Assembly: GCF_021310995.1 (NCBI RefSeq)
Contig: NZ_CP054151.1
Span: 310,001-374,000, forward strand
From: Agrobacterium vaccinii
GTDB lineage: Bacteria > Pseudomonadota > Alphaproteobacteria > Rhizobiales > Rhizobiaceae
Direction: 5' to 3'
DNA length: 64,000 bases
Shown: positions 7,913 through 16,550 of the stretch, piece after piece
Layout of the letters: each line of letters begins with the position of its first letter
Numbering within the stretch: position 1 is the first letter of the stretch
Translations under genes and position numbers: made by a program
Notes under the pieces: model-generated
Databases searched by the model: none
Told to the model about the DNA's origin: nothing
Seen by the model: the letters and a program-made list of their open reading frames with translations, nothing else

Positions 7913-10021
7913 TCACTCGGCGTCGGATCTCAGTGGAAATGACAATTGCACAGTTGTTCCTTCGCCCTGCCTCGAAAATATCTGCGCCTCTCCACCGCTC
8001 TGGCGAACGAACCCATAAACCATCGCCAGACCAAGCCCCGCCCCGCCCTGATCGCCGCGCGTGGTGAAATAGGGCTCGAAAGCCTTGTCCACCGCCTCTG
8101 GCGTCATACCCGTCCCGTCGTCATCCACTTGCACCAGCAACAGATTTTCCGTTCGTCTGGCGCGGATGACGATCACCCCACCCTCTGGCATCGCGGCTGC
8201 GGAATTGAGACAGAGATTGAGGATGGATTGTTCGAAAAGCGCCGGGTCCAGAGGGATTTTGGGCATGCCCTCCTCAAGGTCGAGCCGAACATGGCATTTC
8301 ACCCCGACGGCGATTTCAAGAATATCCGCCATTGTTCGCAACAGGCTGGCAATATCCATCGAGCTGGGGTGGATAGGATGCTGACTGCCGACTGAGAGCA
8401 TGCTGCTGGCAAGCGAGCGACCACGGTCTGCTGCCTTTCGGATACGCGCGAGGTGACGCTTTTGACGGTCGTTGAAGCCAGCTTCCCGCTCCAACAGCCC
8501 AAGACTGCCGGTGATGATGCCGATCATGTTGCCGACTTCGTGACTGACCTGATGCGTCATGCGCATAATGCCATCGAGACGCTGGGCCTTGGACGCCTCT
8601 GCTTCCTGGCGGTCCATCGCGGTGACATCACGCGCCAGAAGTACGATGCCTCTGTCTGGTTGGCGTGAGAGCGAAATTTCGATGACCTGCTGGTCCTCTG
8701 CGCGGTGGCGAACGACGGCACGCTCCTGCAAGGTCCCGGAATGTGTGTGGCAAGGCAATAGCTCTGGATCGATTTCAGGAATGGCATGCGCGAATTTTCG
8801 CAGCGGCGACTTTCTCGATGCGGCGGATTTTCCGATGAGATCGATCACGCGACGGTTCATCGTAATCGGGTCGCCTGCAGCGTCGAACAGCGCGATACCC
8901 TCGTTCATGTTGCGAAACGTAGACCGTATCGTCCGCGCCGCAGCTTCCGCCGTGCGCCGCAAGCGTGTGACGCGCTCCACGCTGTCGTTGAAAGCCTTGA
9001 ACGCATCCAGAAGCCTGATGAGCTCGGTTTCGTTACCGCTGTAGGAAGGCGGGCCGACATTCTTGTCGCCTGTCGCAAGGGCATTCATACCTTTCGACAG
9101 GGAGACGATGCCGCGTGACACACGCATGACGGAGTGAATGGAAAAAATAGCCAAGACGAGCACCAGCATCGAGGCTAGAGCAATGATGATCAACAGCTGA
9201 TACAGTGCGTTCGATGTCGAGATCAGGTCGTCATTCAGCCCTTGCGCCACGGCATCGCTTTGGGATTCGGTGGCATGCGAAAGATCGCGCGACACATCAT
9301 GGAGCTTCGATACGGAGGCGCGAATGGCAAACATCCCGAGAAGGTAGTTGGTCTGCGCTTCAAAAACCCGCTCATAGGGCAGAAGCCGCTCAGATGATAC
9401 CCTGACATCCGGGGCTGACCTGTTCTGTCTTGCGTCCGTTTCGGAAACGTAGCGTCGGCGAAGTTCACCCAGTTGAAAAAGACTGTCGGACGTCGCCGCC
9501 GCCTGCACGATGCCGTTCAACTGACGCCTTAATGCCACGTCTTCAACACCCTCGCCCGTGGCGATTTCGCCCAGCGCCGCCGCAGCCTTGGCTTTATGAT
9601 CCTGCGCCGCATCCGCATCCCGTGCCAGTTCTCGGGTTTGGGTGTGGATAAGGTTGAGCAACTCCACAATCTGGCCGCTCGCAAAACCTCTGATAACGGG
9701 GTCCTCTCCGTCACGACCGATCATGCTCAACAGACCGTCAACTTGTGCGACGACAGCACGGCTTTCGCTGGACACCCGGTAGGGCGAAGCGGCGTTCATC
9801 AGAAACGGCGCACTCGATACCAGATCGGAAACCTGTCTTGAAATCAGCGATGCTTTCGCAAGGCTTGAAAAGGCTTGCAATCCGTAAGCCGCCATCTCAT
9901 TGCGCGCGCGCTGCAAGCCGTAGATCGCTGTGGCAGACAGGCTGAACACAAGACAGCAGATAAAGACGATGGCGAATGGCAGGCGAAACGCAATCGATGA
10001 GAGGAACGAACGACTGATCAC
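7913..10021 (-). CDS. TorS-like membrane histidine kinase (HAMP-PAS-HisKA-HATPase)
   Basis: The 702-residue kinase has TM1 at about 13-34, a long helical periplasmic region with the TorS-type ISRQVSDLVSSAPFLMNA segment, TM2 near 275-297, a HAMP linker and a PAS domain near 365-475. The phospho-acceptor is His in HQVSHEVGN, followed by N-box NLCLNSAAAM, G1 DDDGTGM, F-box FEPYFTTR and G2 GGAGLGLAM. All catalytic motifs are intact and there is no receiver domain. It overlaps the response regulator by 4 bp (ATGA). TorS sensors work with a periplasmic binding protein; a binding-protein gene lies divergent to this pair, which suggests a three-component sensor. The ligand is inferred, not known. Confidence 0.9.
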   Translation of the reverse strand: MISRSFLSSIAFRLPFAIVFICCLVFSLSATAIYGLQRARNEMAAYGLQAFSSLAKASLISRQVSDLVSSAPFLMNAASPYRVSSESRAVVAQVDGLLSMIGRDGEDPVIRGFASGQIVELLNLIHTQTRELARDADAAQDHKAKAAAALGEIATGEGVEDVALRRQLNGIVQAAATSDSLFQLGELRRRYVSETDARQNRSAPDVRVSSERLLPYERVFEAQTNYLLGMFAIRASVSKLHDVSRDLSHATESQSDAVAQGLNDDLISTSNALYQLLIIIALASMLVLVLAIFSIHSVMRVSRGIVSLSKGMNALATGDKNVGPPSYSGNETELIRLLDAFKAFNDSVERVTRLRRTAEAAARTIRSTFRNMNEGIALFDAAGDPITMNRRVIDLIGKSAASRKSPLRKFAHAIPEIDPELLPCHTHSGTLQERAVVRHRAEDQQVIEISLSRQPDRGIVLLARDVTAMDRQEAEASKAQRLDGIMRMTHQVSHEVGNMIGIITGSLGLLEREAGFNDRQKRHLARIRKAADRGRSLASSMLSVGSQHPIHPSSMDIASLLRTMADILEIAVGVKCHVRLDLEEGMPKIPLDPALFEQSILNLCLNSAAAMPEGGVIVIRARRTENLLLVQVDDDGTGMTPEAVDKAFEPYFTTRGDQGGAGLGLAMVYGFVRQSGGEAQIFSRQGEGTTVQLSFPLRSDAE

Positions 10022-10758
10022 GGCAAAAGCTCTGCCTCTTCTGTATGCAAAACATAGCCCTTCCCGCGCCGCGTCTTGATGTGCCGAGGTAAGTCGGGAT
10101 TGAGCTCGATCTTTCTTCTCAGACGAAGCACCAGGACATCGACATTGCGATCGACATAGCGCTCACTCTCTGTGCCGAGCCGATCTAGAATCTGGGCCCT
10201 GCTGACAGGCTGGTTGGGTGTGCTGGCGAGGATTTCCAGCAGCGCGAACTCCGCTGTCGTCAGCGTGCGGCTGCGGTCCGTGAGACATGTCGCCTGTCGC
10301 CCATCAAGATCGATCGCCCAGTCTCCAAGTCGCAGCGATGACCGCGCATGATCCTTTTCGGTTTCCTTGTCATGCTTCAGGGTGGGGATGGTCCGGCGTA
10401 GAACCGCCTTCATACGGGCCGTCAGTTCAATCGGTTCGAAGGGTTTGACGACGTAATCATCGGCGGCGGTTTCCAAGCCCAGAACACGGTCGGCAGCACT
10501 TCCGGCAGCGGTGACCATGACGATACCAATGTCGGATTGCAGCCTCAGGCGTTGGGCAAATGTGCGGCCAGACGTGCCGGGCAGATTGTGGTCGACCAGC
10601 ACGAGATGAACCTGTTCCCGCGCCAATATTGCCGAGGCCTCTTCCGCCGACCCAGCACATATCGGTATCCAGTCCTCTGCCTCCACGAGATCAGAGATCA
10701 GCTCCGCCATGTCCGGATCGTCTTCAACGATCAGAATTCGCGCCTTCTGATTTAGCAA
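10018..10758 (-). CDS. OmpR-family response regulator
   Basis: The 246-residue protein has a receiver domain with acidic pocket EDD (12-14), phospho-acceptor Asp56 in LVLVDHNLPG, Thr83 and Lys105 in VVKPF, and a C-terminal winged-helix DNA-binding domain (about 150-235) with TTAEFALLEIL and VDVLVLRLRRKIE. It is the first gene of the pair and is translationally coupled to the kinase. It probably controls the divergent importer operon across the 208-bp intergenic region. The TorR type of OmpR protein is the closest architecture. Confidence 0.92.
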   Translation of the reverse strand: MLNQKARILIVEDDPDMAELISDLVEAEDWIPICAGSAEEASAILAREQVHLVLVDHNLPGTSGRTFAQRLRLQSDIGIVMVTAAGSAADRVLGLETAADDYVVKPFEPIELTARMKAVLRRTIPTLKHDKETEKDHARSSLRLGDWAIDLDGRQATCLTDRSRTLTTAEFALLEILASTPNQPVSRAQILDRLGTESERYVDRNVDVLVLRLRRKIELNPDLPRHIKTRRGKGYVLHTEEAELLP

Positions 10759-10933
10759 TGTGTCGTCCTCCCAAGGACACTATACGATTTTGCCTGTCGA
10801 TGTTCAAAGACTAGCTGATGATGGGCTCCGACATATATGTAATAAATGTAATATTCTTCGGCACTGCGGTGCAAAATTGGTAACCATTCTTCGATTGCGC
10901 CGACCCGCAAATCTGACATGCTGACTTCGGAGA

Positions 10934-10953
10934 TTGGAACGGGGAGGTTCCAA
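10934..10953. promoter_or_regulatory. Inverted repeat just before the first binding-protein gene
   Basis: A perfect 7-bp inverted repeat TTGGAAC-N6-GTTCCAA sits in the regulator/importer intergenic region, directly before the ribosome site AGGGAGG (10955-10961). It may be an operator for the adjacent response regulator or a leader hairpin masking the ribosome site. It also argues against a start at 10934. Confidence 0.5.
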
Positions 10954-10966
10954 GAGGGAGGCTCTG

Positions 10967-11989
10967 TTGAAAGCACTGTTGGCTATAGCGACGGGAATGA
11001 CGGCATGGCTTTGCGCTGTGGCTCCCGGCTTGGCTGATACCAAGCTGAACGTGCTGTGCGGCACGGACGAAGCTTGGTGCGTTCAGATGAAGCAGTCTTT
11101 CGAAGACCACACGGGCATTGGCATTTCCATAACCCGAAAGAGCACCGGCGAAATCCTCGACCAGATCAGGTCGGAGAGGTCGGCACCATCAGTCGATGTC
11201 TGGTGGGGTGGCACCGGTGACACGCACCTTCAGGCAGCCTCGGAAGAATTGCTTGAAGTCTACGTCCCAAAACATCAGGCCGACATTCTGCCCTGGGCAC
11301 AAAATTTCTTCAAAATGTCAGGACAGCACTCTTCCGGCATTTATGCAGGAGCCCTTGGCTTTGCTTATAACGCGCAGGTTCTTGCGCAAAAAGCTTTGGC
11401 CGCACCCACCTGCTGGAAAGATCTATCCAACGATGCCTATCGGGGGCTCATTCAGGCGGGTAATCCTAATTCGTCTGGCACTGCCTTTACGATGCTCGCG
11501 ACACTGGTTCAGCTTTTCGGAGAAGACGAGGCTTTCCGTTACATCGGCGCGCTGAACCGCAATGTCGTGGAATATACCAAATCCGGTTCGGCGCCGGTCA
11601 AGGCAGCAGCCAGAGGCGAGACCTTGATTGGAATTTCGTTCATGCATGATGCGGTGACCCAGAAGGAAGAAGGCTTTCCACTTGTGATCGTCGCTCCGTG
11701 CGAGGGCACGGGCTACGAAATCGGTGCTGTCAGTATCGTCAAGGGCACCGCAAAGATCGAGGCGGCGCAGAGCTTCGTGGAGTTTGCGTTGAGCCCTGAG
11801 GGCCAGGCGACGGGTGCGGCAGCAGGTCAGAACCAGGTCCCTTCGAATGCCAGGGCAGCGCTTCCACCGGCGGCCCCCGACATATCGCTGATAAAGATGG
11901 TCGATTACGACTTTGCCACCTTCGGCCAACCGGGGGAACGAAGTCGGCTTCTCAGGCGGTTCGATGCGGAAGTAACGGCCACGCAGTAA
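10967..11989 (+). CDS. AfuA/Fbp-type periplasmic binding protein 1 (sensor-side paralogue)
   Basis: TTG at 10967 is chosen as start: AGGGAGG lies five bases upstream and it gives a clean signal peptide ending in APGLA. The 340-residue protein is a class-II (SBP_bac-type) binding protein, close in sequence to the next gene product through shared blocks GNPNSSGTAFTM, EYTKSGSAPVKAAARGE and FMHDAVTQ...APCEGTGYEIG. Tandem tyrosines typical of ferric-ion binders are not seen at the equivalent place; His-Asp (MHD) and Glu (GYE) match the sugar-phosphate binder AfuA as I recall it. It is divergent from a TorS-like two-component pair, so it may serve sensing as well as transport. Confidence 0.88.
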   Translation: MKALLAIATGMTAWLCAVAPGLADTKLNVLCGTDEAWCVQMKQSFEDHTGIGISITRKSTGEILDQIRSERSAPSVDVWWGGTGDTHLQAASEELLEVYVPKHQADILPWAQNFFKMSGQHSSGIYAGALGFAYNAQVLAQKALAAPTCWKDLSNDAYRGLIQAGNPNSSGTAFTMLATLVQLFGEDEAFRYIGALNRNVVEYTKSGSAPVKAAARGETLIGISFMHDAVTQKEEGFPLVIVAPCEGTGYEIGAVSIVKGTAKIEAAQSFVEFALSPEGQATGAAAGQNQVPSNARAALPPAAPDISLIKMVDYDFATFGQPGERSRLLRRFDAEVTATQ

Positions 11990-12025
11990 TCGGCAGCACG
12001 ACTTTCCACGCAATCATTCGACAGG

Positions 12026-12045
12026 CGGCATGGAAGCCCATGCCG
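12026..12045 (+). other. Hairpin between the two binding-protein genes
   Basis: A perfect 8-bp stem CGGCATGG/CCATGCCG with a 4-base loop lies 37 bp after the first binding-protein gene. No T-tract follows, so it looks like an mRNA stabiliser or processing site and not a full terminator. Confidence 0.5.
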
Positions 12046-12102
12046 TGAGGGCAAACTCGTGCCTTTCATTCAAATCCATCGCAAGCAACAGGAGGATAAC
12101 GC

Positions 12103-13128
12103 ATGCGACTTTCAGCTCTTTCCATTCTACTTTTTGCCGGAACATCCCTTGGGGCGGTTTCTGCACAGGCAGCGGGTGAACTCAACCTCATCTGCTCGGC
12201 AGATGTCGTTATTTGTGAACAGATGAAAGGGGATTTTGAAAAGTCTCACGATATCAAAGTCAATATGGTGCGCCTGTCTTCTGGCGAGACCTACGCGAAA
12301 ATCCGCGCCGAAGCCCGCAACCCCAAAACCGATCTATGGTGGGCTGGTACGGGCGACCCGCACGTACAGGCAGCATCCGAAAACCTGACCATGGAATACA
12401 AATCGCCCATGCTGGACCAGTTGCAGGACTGGGCTAAGAAGCAGGCGGAAAGCACGGGTTACCGCACAGTCGGTGTTTATGCTGGAGCGCTGGGCTGGGG
12501 CTATAATACGACGATCTTCAAGGACAAGGGCTACAAGGAGCCACTATGCTGGGCAGATCTTCTCGCCCCTGAACTGAAGGGGGAAATCCAGATTGCCAAC
12601 CCCAACTCATCCGGCACGGCCTATACCGCATTAGCGTCACTCGCGCAGATCATGGGCGAAGATCAGGCCATCGACTACCTCAAGAAGCTGAATGCCAATA
12701 TTTCTCAATACACCAAATCGGGCTCGGCACCGGTAAAGGCAGCAGCCCGCGGCGAGACCGCGCTGGGCATCGTCTTCATGCATGACGCCGTGGCCCAGAC
12801 TGCTGAAGGCTTTCCGATCAAGTCCATCGCCCCATGCGAGGGAACCGGCTACGAAATCGGCTCCATGTCGATCATCAAGGGTGCCCGCAATCTGGAGAAT
12901 GCCAAGGTCTGGTACGATTGGGCATTGAAGCCTGATGTGCAGTCCAGAATGAAGGATGCCAAGTCTTTCCAGCTGCCGTCCAACAAGCAGGCCGAAGTGC
13001 CGAAGGAAGCGCCGAAGTTCGAAGACATCAAGCTGATCGACTACGACTTCAAGACCTACGGCGACCCGGTAAAGCGCAAGGCCTTGCTGGAGCGGTGGGA
13101 CCGTGAAGTTGGCGCCGTCGCCAACTGA
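12103..13128 (+). CDS. AfuA/Fbp-type periplasmic binding protein 2 (transport-side paralogue)
   Basis: The 341-residue protein has a Sec signal peptide ending in AVSAQA and the same class-II binding-protein blocks as its upstream paralogue: DLWWAGTGDPHVQAAS, ANPNSSGTAYTALAS, QYTKSGSAPVKAAARGE and MHDAVAQ...CEGTGYEIGSMSIIKG. The ribosome site CAGGAGG precedes the ATG. It lies directly upstream of the fused permease and ATPase, so it is the likely transport partner. Annotation pipelines would usually call it an iron(III)-binding protein. The neighbouring inositol-monophosphatase gene and AfuA-like ligand residues favour a phosphorylated sugar or polyol. That assignment is inference. Confidence 0.9.
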   Translation: MRLSALSILLFAGTSLGAVSAQAAGELNLICSADVVICEQMKGDFEKSHDIKVNMVRLSSGETYAKIRAEARNPKTDLWWAGTGDPHVQAASENLTMEYKSPMLDQLQDWAKKQAESTGYRTVGVYAGALGWGYNTTIFKDKGYKEPLCWADLLAPELKGEIQIANPNSSGTAYTALASLAQIMGEDQAIDYLKKLNANISQYTKSGSAPVKAAARGETALGIVFMHDAVAQTAEGFPIKSIAPCEGTGYEIGSMSIIKGARNLENAKVWYDWALKPDVQSRMKDAKSFQLPSNKQAEVPKEAPKFEDIKLIDYDFKTYGDPVKRKALLERWDREVGAVAN

Positions 13129-13140
13129 TCCACAAGCGTC

Positions 13141-13176
13141 TGGACCGGTGGGACATCTGTACCGCCGGTCCATTTC
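13141..13176 (+). terminator. Intercistronic attenuator hairpin before the permease
   Basis: An 11-bp stem with one G-T wobble (13141-13151 with 13162-13172) begins 12 bp after the binding-protein stop and is followed by TTTCT. It probably lowers permease expression relative to the binding protein. Confidence 0.6.
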
Positions 13177-13229
13177 TCCGGTGCCCGTTGCATCCTAATT
13201 CTTCTATCTTGAAACAAGCGAGGTAAGCC

Positions 13230-15461
13230 ATGAAACGTGGCAATCGCAGGCTGGACATCGTCCTTGCACTCGGGGCAGCGGCCCTCATTCTTCTTCCCTG
13301 GTACAGAATTGAACGCGGTTTTTTCGGCTTTGGCTGGCTGCCAGATTTCCTGTCGTCTGAAACCTCGGCACCGGCTTTCTTGCAGATCGCCTCGCATGGC
13401 AAGCTCTGGCTGATCGGTGTCGTCATAATGTTTCTCGCGGCGTCTCTGACACGAACGATCAATAATCCGATGAAGCGCGGTCGACTCATGTCCATTATCG
13501 GTGCGGTTGGGCTGCTCTTTCTCTCGCTTCAAGGCCTTGCCATCGGCTTTACGGGCTGGACCTGGACTGTCAGCGAAACGATCTTCGGACAAATCGCAAA
13601 CGGCCAGCCCTCCATGGGCGCGGGTGCTGTCACAATGGCCGTCGTTTTCGTGCTACTCTTCGCTTTCGGCCTGGCGGAACGAGGCGTCATGAAAGGTGAT
13701 GCATTCATCGTCGCCTCCATATCGCTGCTGATCTTTCTCGTTGCGATCTTCGTCTTTTACCCGATTGGCAGTATGTTCACCGCATCGGTTCAGGACTTCG
13801 ACGGCTCCTTCAATCCCGATGGCTTTATTCGAAACCTGCAAGACCCTGGCATCTGGAGCCTCGGCTGTGTGTTGGGCGAAGAGCGTTGCGGCGTGGCATG
13901 GCGCACCCTCGCCCTTGCGCTCATGACGGCCTCCGCCTCTACCCTGCTCGGGCTCGGTTTCGCGCTCGTTGCCACCCGCACGCGCTTCCCGTTCAAAAAG
14001 GGTCTGCGCCTCCTCACCGTTTTGCCGATCATCACACCGCCCTTCGTCATCGGCCTTGCGCTCACATTGCTATTTGGTCGCGCAGGTGTTGTCACCGAAG
14101 GGCTTTCGAACCTGTTCGGCATCGAGCCAGGACGCTGGCTCTACGGCTTGACCGGCATCTGGATCGCGCAGGTTCTGTCGTTCACGCCCATTTCGTTCCT
14201 TGTGCTCATCGGTGTCGTCGAAGGTGTCAGCCCGTCGATGGAAGAAGCATCGCAAACATTGCGGGCCGATCGTTGGCGCACCTTCTGGCGCGTCTCGCTA
14301 CCACTGATGAAGCCCGGCCTCGCCAATGCATTCCTAATTGGCTTCATCGAAAGCATGGCCGATTTCGGCAACCCGCTCGTCCTTGGCGGCAGTCATGGCG
14401 TGCTGTCGACTGAAATCTTCTTTGCAGTCGTCGGCTCCCAGAACGACCCGTCCCGTGCGGCAGTTCTTGCTATGGTTCTGCTTTGCTTCACTCTTTCCGC
14501 CTTTCTTGCACAACGCTTTTGGCTTTCGGGCAAGAATTTCGCGACGGTGACCGGCAAGGGTGACAGCGGCGCGCATATTGCGCTGCCCCGCGGCTTGTCC
14601 ATCGGCGTACATTCCGTTGTCGTACCGTGGATGCTGTTTACAATCGTCGTCTATGGCATGATCCTGATCGGCGGCTTCGTCAAAACCTGGGGTCTCGACA
14701 ACTCGCTGACGCTGGACCATTACATCCGAGCCTTCTCCGTAGGCTTCAACAATGGCAGCATTTCCTGGACGGGCGTCGCCTGGAATTCATTCTGGACGAC
14801 CATGAAGATCGCGCTGATCTCAGCGCCTCTAACGGCTGCTGTCGGCCTGCTGACAGCCTACATCATCGTGCGTCAGAAATTTGCCGGCAAGAACGTCTTC
14901 GAGTTCGCGCTGATGATGAGCTTTGCCATTCCCGGCACGGTGATCGGCGTCAGCTACATCATGGCGTTCAACCTGCCGCCCATCGAGATGACGGGATCGG
15001 CCCTCATTCTGATCGCCTGCTTCGTTTTCCGCAACATGCCGGTCGGCGTACGCGGCGGCATTGCAGCCATGAGCCAGCTCGACAAAAGTCTAGACGAGGC
15101 ATCACTGACACTGCGGGCGGACAGTTTCCGCACCATCCGCAAAGTCATTCTACCGCTTTTGCGCCCAGCAATAACCGCTGCCCTCGTCTACTCTTTCGTC
15201 AGAGCGATCACGTCGATCAGCGCCGTTATTTTCCTTGTCAGCGCGGAATACAACATGGCCACATCCTACATCGTCGGCCTTGTTGAAAACGGAGAATACG
15301 GTGTGGCGATTGCTTACTCGTCCATGCTCATTGTGGTGATGATCACCGTTATCACGGGCTTCCAGCTCATTGTCGGGGAACGGCGCCTGAGACGCGAAAA
15401 TCGTGTCGCCGGTGTTACGACCACCCCTACCGTTCCTCTCGTTCAGGAGAAAGCCGCATGA
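13230..15461 (+). CDS. AfuB/FbpB-type fused ABC transporter permease
   Basis: The 743-residue membrane protein contains two BPD_transp_1 permease units in one chain. Each has the EAA loop that binds the ATPase: SMEEASQTLRADRWRTFWRV near residues 335-355 and SLDEASLTLRADSFRTIRKV near residues 617-640. An extra N-terminal region of about 170 residues holds several hydrophobic segments, which makes it longer than classical FbpB (about 500 residues) and like AfuB. GAGGTAAGCC precedes the ATG. It overlaps the ATPase gene by 4 bp. Confidence 0.92.
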   Translation: MKRGNRRLDIVLALGAAALILLPWYRIERGFFGFGWLPDFLSSETSAPAFLQIASHGKLWLIGVVIMFLAASLTRTINNPMKRGRLMSIIGAVGLLFLSLQGLAIGFTGWTWTVSETIFGQIANGQPSMGAGAVTMAVVFVLLFAFGLAERGVMKGDAFIVASISLLIFLVAIFVFYPIGSMFTASVQDFDGSFNPDGFIRNLQDPGIWSLGCVLGEERCGVAWRTLALALMTASASTLLGLGFALVATRTRFPFKKGLRLLTVLPIITPPFVIGLALTLLFGRAGVVTEGLSNLFGIEPGRWLYGLTGIWIAQVLSFTPISFLVLIGVVEGVSPSMEEASQTLRADRWRTFWRVSLPLMKPGLANAFLIGFIESMADFGNPLVLGGSHGVLSTEIFFAVVGSQNDPSRAAVLAMVLLCFTLSAFLAQRFWLSGKNFATVTGKGDSGAHIALPRGLSIGVHSVVVPWMLFTIVVYGMILIGGFVKTWGLDNSLTLDHYIRAFSVGFNNGSISWTGVAWNSFWTTMKIALISAPLTAAVGLLTAYIIVRQKFAGKNVFEFALMMSFAIPGTVIGVSYIMAFNLPPIEMTGSALILIACFVFRNMPVGVRGGIAAMSQLDKSLDEASLTLRADSFRTIRKVILPLLRPAITAALVYSFVRAITSISAVIFLVSAEYNMATSYIVGLVENGEYGVAIAYSSMLIVVMITVITGFQLIVGERRLRRENRVAGVTTTPTVPLVQEKAA

Positions 15462-16519
15462 TCAAGGTAAAACCCGGCTCCGTCACCTTCCAAAATGTTC
15501 GCAAGACATTCGGCGCATTCACTGCCATCCCCGATCTCTCCCTCACCATCGAACCGGGGACACTCGTCACCTTGCTGGGGCCTTCCGGCTGCGGCAAGAC
15601 AACGACCCTTCGCATGCTGGCGGGGCTTGAGCATCCAAGCTCTGGCCGCATTCTGATCGGCGATACCGACGTTACGATGCTACCAGCTAACGAGCGTGAC
15701 GTGTCGATGGTGTTTCAGTCCTATGCTCTTTTTCCACATATGACCGCCCTCGACAATGTTGCCTACGGCTTGCAATCATCAGGCCTTCGCAAAAACGATG
15801 CTCTTGAAAAGGCAGAGGAAGGCCTGAAACTCGTCGGCCTTGCGGGCATGGGTCAACGTCTTCCGGCGGAACTTTCCGGCGGACAGCAGCAACGTGTCGC
15901 CGTTGCCCGCGCGTTGGTGCTTGAACCCCAGGTTCTTCTGCTGGACGAACCGCTGTCCAATCTCGATGCACGCCTGCGCCGCCGCGTCCGCACCGAAATC
16001 CGGGAATTGCAGCAGCGCCTCGGCTTCACCGCAGTGTACGTCACGCATGATCAGGATGAAGCTCTGGCCGTCTCGGACCGCATCATCGTCATGAAGGATG
16101 GGGAAATCGCACAATCAGGCGCGCCGCGTGAGCTTTATGAAGCCCCAGCATCGCCCTTCATCGCCGACTTCATGGGCGAAGCAAACGTCATTCCCTGCGA
16201 GATCATCGGCGTCGAGGGCGAACAAGCCCTCATTCGCGTGGCGGGCGTCGATTATTCCGTCAAAGGGAGGGGCGCAAAGCCCGGCTCCGCGAAACTTGCC
16301 GTCAGACCCGGCTCAATCATCATCGGCGCGGCGGACGGCAGTGGGCTGGCAGGACGTGTCCTGCACAGCGCCTATCTCGGCGGCCACATCGAATATGAAG
16401 TGGAGACCGATGTCGGCACACTCTTCATCATAGACCACGCCATGGAAATGAGCCTGCCTGCGACGAGCGATGTCACGCTCGGGTTCAAAAGCCGTGGTAT
16501 CGCACTGATCAACGGCTGA
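15458..16519 (+). CDS. AfuC/FbpC-type ABC transporter ATPase
   Basis: The 353-residue ATPase has Walker A GPSGCGKTTT, Q-loop VFQSYALFPHM, signature [15 protein letters not shown], Walker B LLLDEPLSNLDA and H-loop VTHDQDEAL, followed by a TOBE-type domain from about residue 240. It energises the fused permease encoded just upstream. Its start overlaps the permease stop (ATGA). This family serves iron, spermidine, thiamine, phosphonate and sugar-phosphate importers, so the ATPase itself does not tell the substrate. Confidence 0.93.
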   Translation: MIKVKPGSVTFQNVRKTFGAFTAIPDLSLTIEPGTLVTLLGPSGCGKTTTLRMLAGLEHPSSGRILIGDTDVTMLPANERDVSMVFQSYALFPHMTALDNVAYGLQSSGLRKNDALEKAEEGLKLVGLAGMGQRLPAELSGGQQQRVAVARALVLEPQVLLLDEPLSNLDARLRRRVRTEIRELQQRLGFTAVYVTHDQDEALAVSDRIIVMKDGEIAQSGAPRELYEAPASPFIADFMGEANVIPCEIIGVEGEQALIRVAGVDYSVKGRGAKPGSAKLAVRPGSIIIGAADGSGLAGRVLHSAYLGGHIEYEVETDVGTLFIIDHAMEMSLPATSDVTLGFKSRGIALING

Positions 16520-16550
16520 GACGCCGGACTTGCAATCAAAGGACATGACA

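Noticed and set aside
12103..16519. Assignment of the second importer as a ferric iron transporter
   Set aside because: No iron-type Tyr pair, no Fur-box-like site seen upstream, and a phosphatase gene in the operon; left open and not called.
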